Shown here: piece by piece, positions 6,156 to 10,766 of the stretch
How the letters are laid out: each line of letters opens with the position of its first letter
How positions within the stretch are numbered: position 1 is the first letter of the stretch
Assembly (NCBI GenBank): GCA_945622055.1
Contig: CALZBV010000065.1
Span: forward strand, 1-10,766
Source: an uncultured Clostridia bacterium
GTDB lineage: Bacteria > Bacillota > Clostridia > Lachnospirales > Lachnospiraceae
Direction: 5' to 3'
Length of the DNA: 10,766 bases
Position numbers and translations under genes: made by a program
Notes under the pieces: model-generated
Databases searched by the model: none
The model's input: only the letters and a program-made list of their open reading frames with translations
What the model was told of the DNA's origin: nothing

Positions 6156-7364
6156 ATGGATATCTTATTACATACTCCGGAGGGAGTCAGAGATTTACAT
6201 GATGCGGAATGTGCCAAGAAGCAGTTTCTGGAGAGAAAGCTGGGAGAGTGTCTTCACCGGTTCGGATTTCATGACATCGTAACTCCTACCTTTGAATATT
6301 TTGATATTTTCCGGAAGGAAAGAGGAACGGTTTTGCCAAAGGATATGTTCCGTTTTATTGACCGTGAGGGAAATACCCTGGTACTTCGTCCGGATATGAC
6401 GCCTCAGATTGCACGTTGTGTTGCAAAGTACTACAAGGAAGAGAAGAATGCGCTTCGTCTTTCCTATCATGGAAATACCTTTGTTGAAAACAGCGGGTAT
6501 CGTGGTAAGTTAAAAGAAACAACGCAGATTGGTGCGGAGCTGATTAACGATGGTTCTGTGATTGCAGATGCGGAAATGGTTGCTTTAATGGCAGAGTGTC
6601 TGAAGGCTGCAGGACTTAAGGAGTTTCAGATTGAAATCGGACATGTAGGCTTTTTTACCGCTTTGGCTGAGGAATCCGGTCTTTCAAAGGAAGAAGCGAA
6701 TGAGCTTCGTATTCAGATTGAGAATAAAAACATTTTTGCAGTGGAGCAGTTGTTGTCCGGTCAGGAATTAAAGCCGGAGATAAAAGAGCTTTTGCTTCGT
6801 CTTCCGGAGTTTTTCGGAAGCATTTCTAAGATGAAAGAAATCAAGGATATGACTGAGAATACAAAGGCAAGAGAAGCGATTGACCACCTGATTCTGCTTC
6901 ACGGGTATCTGGAGCAGTATGGGGTTTCCGGATATATTTCCTATGACCTCGGAATGCTCGGTCAGTACGGCTACTATACAGGCATCAATTTCCGTGCCCT
7001 TACCTACAAAACCGGTGAGTCGGTGGCTGCAGGAGGAAGATATGACCATTTAGTCGGACAGTTTGGGAAAGAAGCTCCGGCAATCGGTATTGCGATGTAT
7101 GTAGATACCCTTTTGTTAGGCTTAAACCGTCAGGGACTGATTGAAGCACCAAAGGAAGCAAAGGAGCTTGTGGTTTATGAAAAAGGGTGTGAGGCGCTTG
7201 CGGTCCAGAAGGTCTGTGCGCTTCGTAAAAGCGGAGTAAATGCACTTCTTTCAGAGATGGGGCAGGAGATGACCGAATACGAGACAATGGTTCAAAATGG
7301 TAGTGTCGACCGGGTATATATGGTTTTAACACAGGGTGAAAAGCTTTTACAGAAGCAGGCATAA
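6156..7364 (+). CDS. hisZ: ATP phosphoribosyltransferase regulatory subunit HisZ
   Basis: A 402-residue paralogue of the histidyl-tRNA synthetase catalytic domain that lacks aminoacylation activity. HisZ binds short-form HisG to make the active, histidine-sensitive ATP phosphoribosyltransferase, first enzyme of histidine biosynthesis. The family opening HTPEGVRD is at 6-13. Class II synthetase-like motifs follow: LRPDMTPQIAR (77-87), LSYHGNTFVEN in the motif 2 position (102-112), and the motif 3-like AAGGRYDHLVGQFG...AIGIAM (291-314). Where true HisRS has its histidine-binding loop, this protein reads GQYGYYTGINF (269-279), as HisZ proteins do. Residues about 335-402 form a small C-terminal domain resembling a reduced HisRS anticodon-binding domain. 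AAGGAGG at 6143-6149, 6 bases before the ATG, is a strong ribosome binding site. hisG follows after 17 bases, the expected partner. Confidence 0.95.
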   Translation: MDILLHTPEGVRDLHDAECAKKQFLERKLGECLHRFGFHDIVTPTFEYFDIFRKERGTVLPKDMFRFIDREGNTLVLRPDMTPQIARCVAKYYKEEKNALRLSYHGNTFVENSGYRGKLKETTQIGAELINDGSVIADAEMVALMAECLKAAGLKEFQIEIGHVGFFTALAEESGLSKEEANELRIQIENKNIFAVEQLLSGQELKPEIKELLLRLPEFFGSISKMKEIKDMTENTKAREAIDHLILLHGYLEQYGVSGYISYDLGMLGQYGYYTGINFRALTYKTGESVAAGGRYDHLVGQFGKEAPAIGIAMYVDTLLLGLNRQGLIEAPKEAKELVVYEKGCEALAVQKVCALRKSGVNALLSEMGQEMTEYETMVQNGSVDRVYMVLTQGEKLLQKQA

Positions 7365-7381
7365 ACAGGGAGGAAAGGAAC

Positions 7382-8017
7382 ATGGAATATATTACGATTG
7401 CTCTTGCAAAAGGGCGACTTGCAAAGAAAGCTCTGGAGCTTTTGGAAAAAATCGGTATTTCCTGTGAGGAGATAAATGATAAGGATTCCAGAAAGCTGAT
7501 TTTTACGAATGAAGAGCTGAAGATGAAATTCTTCCTCGCAAAAGCAAATGATGTACCGACTTATGTGGAATATGGTGCAGCGGATATCGGCATTGTCGGA
7601 AAAGATACGATTCTGGAAGAGGGAAGAGAGCTGTACGAAGTGATTGATCTTGGAATCGGTAAGTGCCGTATGTGTGTTGCAGGACCGGAATCTGCAAGAG
7701 AGATTCTCGGAAACGGTGAACTGATTCGTGTTGCGACGAAGTATCCGAATATAGCAAAGTCCTACTTTATGAACCAGAAGCATCAGACTGCGGAGATGAT
7801 TAAGCTGAACGGCTCGATTGAGCTTGCCCCGATTGTCGGTCTTTCGGATGTTATTGTCGATATCGTGGAAACAGGCTCCACACTTCGTGAAAATGGTCTT
7901 GTTGTATTGGAAGAGGTTTGCCCGTTGTCTGCAAGAATGGTGGTAAACCGTGTCAGTATGAAGATGGAGCAGGAGCGTATCACACAGATGATTGCAAAGC
8001 TTCGTGAAATTGTTTAG
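7382..8017 (+). CDS. hisG: ATP phosphoribosyltransferase catalytic subunit, short form HisG
   Basis: A 211-residue HisG, the short form lacking the C-terminal histidine-binding regulatory domain of the roughly 300-residue long form; it therefore depends on HisZ, encoded just upstream. It condenses ATP with PRPP to give phosphoribosyl-ATP. Visible motifs are the N-terminal ITIALAKGRL (4-13), GAADIGIVGKD (65-75), and the PRPP-binding signature LSDVIVDIVETGSTLRENGL (154-173), containing the conserved E163-T-G-S-T. The C-terminus ends shortly after NRVSMKMEQERI, as expected. GGGAGG at 7368-7373 lies 8 bases before the ATG. It is cotranscribed with hisZ; hisD lies 154 bases downstream behind an additional promoter. 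Confidence 0.96.
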   Translation: MEYITIALAKGRLAKKALELLEKIGISCEEINDKDSRKLIFTNEELKMKFFLAKANDVPTYVEYGAADIGIVGKDTILEEGRELYEVIDLGIGKCRMCVAGPESAREILGNGELIRVATKYPNIAKSYFMNQKHQTAEMIKLNGSIELAPIVGLSDVIVDIVETGSTLRENGLVVLEEVCPLSARMVVNRVSMKMEQERITQMIAKLREIV

Positions 8018-8032
8018 GAGATTTTTAAAGGA

Positions 8033-8103
8033 ATTGGTATTAAGTTACTGTTTTGCATGGCCTGACACTTGGAAAATGCGGAATAATCTGCTATAATACC
8101 AAT
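8033..8103. repeat. Perfect 10-bp inverted repeat pair flanking the hisD promoter
   Basis: ATTGGTATTA at 8033-8042 is exactly the reverse complement of TAATACCAAT at 8094-8103; 51 bases separate the arms. The right arm overlaps the -10 box (8092-8097) and reaches the predicted transcription start. It could be a pair of repressor half-sites that loop the DNA, or the base of a stem in RNA running through from hisG. No T-run follows, so it is not a terminator. Function is inference. Confidence 0.45.
8069..8097 (+). promoter_or_regulatory. Internal extended -10 promoter of hisD
   Basis: TATAAT at 8092-8097 is perfect and is preceded by TGC, making an extended -10 element from 8089. The -35 box TTGGAA at 8069-8074 matches four of six consensus bases with a 17-base spacer; extended -10 promoters tolerate weak -35 boxes. 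Transcription would start at about 8104, allowing hisD and genes after it to be expressed apart from hisZG. Confidence 0.75.
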
Positions 8104-8138
8104 AGTGTACCGGATAGAGATCGGAATTATCGAACAGG

Positions 8139-8171
8139 AAAGGAGAATCCCGAAACGGGACAAGGTGGTCT
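8139..8171 (+). promoter_or_regulatory. hisD translation initiation region with small hairpin
   Basis: A strong but distant AAAGGAG (8139-8145) is followed by the perfect hairpin TCCCG-AAA-CGGGA (8148-8160), then AAGGTGGTC (8162-8170) immediately before the ATG at 8172. AGGTGGTC matches seven of eight bases of the 3' part of the full Shine-Dalgarno sequence (AGGTGATC) in good register, so the proximal site alone can fix this start. The hairpin may present or hide these sites; that is inference. Confidence 0.4.
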
Positions 8172-9473
8172 ATGAGAACAATTCAGTTAACCAAGGAAAG
8201 CAGAAAAAACATTCTGGAAGATCTGTTAAAGCGCAGTCCGAACCAGTATGTACAGTATACAGAGCGTGTGGAGGAGATTTTGAGGGAGGTTCGTGAGCGC
8301 GGCGATGCTGCGGTATTTGACTATACAAAACGTTTCGATAAGGCAGAGCTTACAAAAGATACCATCCGTGTAACGGAGGAGGAGATTGCAGAGGCGTATG
8401 AGAAGCTCCCGGCAAGAACGGTGGAGGTTATCCGCAAGGCAATCGTAAATATCCGCTCTTATCACGAGAAGCAGCGCAGAAACAGCTGGTTTGACGCGCA
8501 GCCGGACGGAACGATTCTCGGACAGAAGATTACTCCGATTGCATCTGTCGGCGTGTATGTACCGGGCGGAAAGGCTGCATATCCTTCATCGGTACTTATG
8601 AATGTACTTCCGGCAAAGGTGGCAGGGGTTTCGCGTATCGCTATGGTGACCCCGCCGGGACCGGATGGAAAGATTTACGAGGGTACTTTAGTTGCCGCAA
8701 AGGAAGCCGGTGTGACCGAGATTTACAAGGTGGGCGGTGCACAGGCAATCGGTGCCCTTGCGTACGGTACGGAGAGCATTCCGAAGGTAGATAAGATTGT
8801 CGGACCGGGAAATATTTACGTTGCACTTGCAAAGAAGGCGGTATACGGACATGTCAGCATTGATTCCATTGCAGGTCCGAGTGAGATACTGGTTCTGGCG
8901 GATGAGACCGCAAACCCGACGTATGTGGCTGCGGATTTACTGTCCCAGGCAGAGCATGACGAGCTTGCTTCCGCGATTTTGATTACGACGAGTAAGGAGC
9001 TGGCAGAAAAGGTAAGTGCAGAGGTAGACCGTTTTGTCGCACAGCTTACGAGAAAGTCAATTTTGGAAAAATCCCTGGAAAATTACGGATATATTTTACT
9101 GGCGGACTCCATGGATGATGCAATTGAAACTGTGAATGCGATTGCATCGGAGCACCTTGAGATTGTAACGAAGGATGCATTTACCGTAATGACGAAGGTT
9201 CGCAATGCAGGTGCAATCTTTATCGGCGAGTATTCCAGCGAACCACTTGGTGACTATTTCGCGGGACCGAATCATGTATTACCGACCAACGGAACGGCAA
9301 AATTCTTCTCACCGCTTGAGGTAGATGACTTTATTAAAAAATCCAGTATTATTTCCTACTCCAGAGAGGCACTGGAACCGATACACGAGGACATCATCGA
9401 CTTTGCGAAGGCAGAGGGACTTACTGCGCATGCGAATTCGATTGCAGTACGGTTCGGGAAGGAAGTTAGGTAG
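8172..9473 (+). CDS. hisD: Histidinol dehydrogenase HisD
   Basis: A 433-residue zinc-dependent enzyme of usual length that oxidises L-histidinol via histidinal to L-histidine with two NAD+, the last two steps of the pathway. Predicted zinc ligands are all present: Q259 and H262 in LLSQAEHDELAS, D361 in LGDYFAGPNHVLPT, and H420 in GLTAHANSIAVRFG. The general acid/base pair E327-H328 appears in ASEHLEI. The family segments VGVYVPGGKAAYPSSVLMN (126-144), GGAQAIGALAYGT (188-200) and VGPGNIYVALAK (210-221) are intact. No frameshift or loss is seen. It has its own promoter and leader but probably also receives transcripts from hisZG. Instead of another his gene, an AT-rich methyltransferase gene follows after 11 bases, so any remaining his genes lie elsewhere or beyond the window. 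Confidence 0.97.
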   Translation: MRTIQLTKESRKNILEDLLKRSPNQYVQYTERVEEILREVRERGDAAVFDYTKRFDKAELTKDTIRVTEEEIAEAYEKLPARTVEVIRKAIVNIRSYHEKQRRNSWFDAQPDGTILGQKITPIASVGVYVPGGKAAYPSSVLMNVLPAKVAGVSRIAMVTPPGPDGKIYEGTLVAAKEAGVTEIYKVGGAQAIGALAYGTESIPKVDKIVGPGNIYVALAKKAVYGHVSIDSIAGPSEILVLADETANPTYVAADLLSQAEHDELASAILITTSKELAEKVSAEVDRFVAQLTRKSILEKSLENYGYILLADSMDDAIETVNAIASEHLEIVTKDAFTVMTKVRNAGAIFIGEYSSEPLGDYFAGPNHVLPTNGTAKFFSPLEVDDFIKKSSIISYSREALEPIHEDIIDFAKAEGLTAHANSIAVRFGKEVR

Positions 9474-9484
9474 CTGGGAAAGCA

Positions 9485-10285
9485 ATGAGTTCAAGGGTTG
9501 AAATAGTAAAGAATTTTTATAATCAGATTGATGAAGATGGTCGACTTACAAGAAGCAGGCATGGACAACTGGAATTTGCGTCAACAATGCACTATATTCA
9601 TAAGTATTCTGCTAACAAGGCGAAAATATTAGAAGTAGGTGCAGGTACAGGAAGATATTCTATTGCTTTGGCACAGGAAGGAAAGAATGTTACTGCGATA
9701 GAATTAGTTGAGAGTAATCTGGCCATATTGAAAGAAAATGGGAAAAATATTGATTCACTAAAAGCTTTTCAAGGAGATGCAACAGATCTAAGCAGATTTG
9801 CCGATGATGAATTTGATACAACTCTTGTATTAGGACCACTTTATCACTTGTATGATGATAAAGATGTTAATAAAGCAATAGATGAAGCAATTCGTGTCAC
9901 CAACCCGGGTGGTATCATAATGTTTGCTTTTATTTCTGTGTTTGCAATTATGTATGCAAACTATTTGCAAGGAAACTGGTCAATCGGTGAAGAAGAGAAC
10001 TTTACAAGTGATTATAAAGTGCGTCACTTTAAGGAACAGTTATTCACAGGATATGATATTGTAGAATTTGAAAATCTATTTCTGAATAAACCGGTTGAGT
10101 GGATTACTACTGCCGGTACAGATGGTATGCTCGAACCAATTGAGGATAGAAATGATTTTGAAATCCCTGAAAAAGATTTCCAGGCGTTTATTAACTGGTA
10201 TCTTAATTTCTCGGAAAAAAGAGAACTACTAGGAAATACTAATCATTTGCTTTATATTTGCAAAAAGAAAGATAAGGTGCAGTGA
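9485..10285 (+). CDS. Class I SAM-dependent methyltransferase, substrate unknown
   Basis: A 266-residue Rossmann-fold methyltransferase. SAM-binding motif I is ILEVGAGTGRYS at 48-59, the acidic ribose contact at the end of strand 2 is E73 in VTAIELVE, GDATDL (97-102) is motif III, and DTTLVLGPLYHLYD (111-124) covers motif IV. The post-IV segment RVTNPGGIIMFAF follows. The N-terminal 40 residues and the C-terminal part, about 150-266, which probably form the substrate cap, give no clear target; small molecule, RNA or protein are all possible. The start is only weakly supported (GGGA at 9477-9480, about 4 bases upstream), in contrast to the strong sites of earlier genes. Base composition is clearly more AT-rich than hisD. 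Its TGA overlaps the next ATG by one base, so it is coupled to the Nudix gene. Confidence 0.88.
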   Translation: MSSRVEIVKNFYNQIDEDGRLTRSRHGQLEFASTMHYIHKYSANKAKILEVGAGTGRYSIALAQEGKNVTAIELVESNLAILKENGKNIDSLKAFQGDATDLSRFADDEFDTTLVLGPLYHLYDDKDVNKAIDEAIRVTNPGGIIMFAFISVFAIMYANYLQGNWSIGEEENFTSDYKVRHFKEQLFTGYDIVEFENLFLNKPVEWITTAGTDGMLEPIEDRNDFEIPEKDFQAFINWYLNFSEKRELLGNTNHLLYICKKKDKVQ

Positions 10286-10700
10286 TGCAGGGTTATAATG
10301 CAATAGTGGTCTTTAATGAAGATGCTGATAAAATGTTGATGTGTAAAAGAAGGAAGAATCCATATAAAGGCTTATCAAATTTTGTCGGTGGAAAATAGAG
10401 GAAAATGAGGATAGGTTGGAGGCGGCATATAGAGAACTTGAAGAAGAAACTGCAATAACAAAAAAGGATATTATTCTTTCTCATTTAATGGATTTTACAT
10501 ATCATTTTGGAAATTGCTATCTTGAAGTTTATGTTGGAAAAATAAATAAACCAATAGATGTTAATGGAGATGAGAACGAGTTGTATTGGTCTCCATTAAA
10601 CCATAACTTTTTTGATGCAGCACAATATGCGGGCGAAGGAAATATTGGTCACATTAAAAATGTTTCGAAAGGAATTATTGAAATAATTTTGTTTACATAA
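10285..10700 (+). pseudogene. Nudix hydrolase, interrupted by a one-base frameshift in the Nudix box
   Basis: From the ATG at 10285, 37 codons read MQGYNAIVVFNEDADKML...LSNFVGGK and stop at TAG 10396-10398. The frame one base back continues from 10395 as IEENEDRLEAAYRELEEETAI and runs to TAA at 10698-10700. Joined, the two halves make a protein of about 139 residues whose Nudix box fits G-x5-E-x7-REUxEExGU throughout, except that alanine replaces the last glycine. The break lies at AAAA (10392-10395); one more A would restore the frame. Nudix enzymes hydrolyse nucleoside diphosphates linked to another group; the substrate here is unknown. AAGGTG at 10274-10279 is the ribosome binding site and the start overlaps the methyltransferase stop. 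It may be a real mutation, a homopolymer sequencing error, or a -1 slippage site where tRNA-Lys re-pairs on AAAA before the stop codon. Confidence 0.85.
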
Positions 10701-10766
10701 CTTCCAGTTTCCTGATCTGTCAATAATTATTTAATTGTACAGAAGTGGAGATATTTTTTGTTTGCT
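10701..10766. other. Unassigned AT-rich end of window
   Basis: Sixty-six AT-rich bases follow the Nudix reading frame. I see no terminator, no convincing promoter and no gene start with a ribosome binding site. Confidence 0.5.

Noticed and set aside
8105..8296. GTG-started 63-codon frame across the hisD start
   Set aside because: It begins at the transcription start without a ribosome binding site and overlaps the hisD N-terminus in another frame; no leader-peptide signature such as histidine repeats.
10416..10700. Separate small gene starting at TTG after the Nudix frameshift
   Set aside because: It begins in the middle of the Nudix helix; the half-motif only makes sense as the continuation of the upstream reading frame.
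1..10766. CRISPR array, tRNA or rRNA gene, insertion sequence or transposase
   Set aside because: No regularly spaced direct repeats, tRNA-like cloverleaf, rRNA segment or transposase motif was noticed on either strand by eye.

Overview
The window looks like chromosomal DNA of a low-to-mid GC Bacillota, most likely a Lachnospiraceae-type gut clostridium. This rests on a RecU Holliday-junction resolvase, a short-form HisG paired with HisZ, strong GGAGG-type ribosome binding sites before most genes, and near-consensus sigma-A promoters. The genus is not determined. All supported genes lie on the + strand.

Region 1 (1-4150) is a tightly packed operon entered mid-gene. It encodes the C-terminal end of an RsmF/NOL1-type rRNA cytosine methyltransferase, an RsuA-type 16S pseudouridine synthase, a beta-phosphoglucomutase-like HAD hydrolase, a two-TM protein of unknown function, an RluA-type pseudouridine synthase and RecU. 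Three of the six are RNA-modification enzymes. Most junctions have little or no spacer, with the next ribosome binding site lying over or just before the preceding stop.

Region 2 (4151-6000) is a single-gene unit with its own TTGACA-17-TAGAAT promoter, a leader rich in palindromes, and a strong intrinsic terminator. The gene encodes a 540-residue membrane-anchored protein: an N-terminal four-cysteine zinc ribbon, a low-complexity linker, one TM helix, then a long beta-propeller-like domain. It is the least understood gene here.

Region 3 (6001-9473) is the start of a histidine biosynthesis cluster: hisZ, hisG, then hisD. A perfect-consensus TTGACA-17-TATAAT promoter precedes hisZ. A second, extended -10 promoter sits in the 154-base hisG-hisD gap. 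HisZ and short HisG form the first enzyme of the pathway and HisD catalyses the last two steps. Both leaders carry inverted repeats that could be operators or RNA structures. No T-box was seen.

Region 4 (9474-10766) changes character: it is visibly more AT-rich and carries a SAM-dependent methyltransferase and a translationally coupled Nudix hydrolase. The Nudix gene is broken by a one-base frameshift inside its Nudix box. These genes look like accessory or transferred cargo placed directly behind hisD. The last 66 bases hold nothing I can identify.
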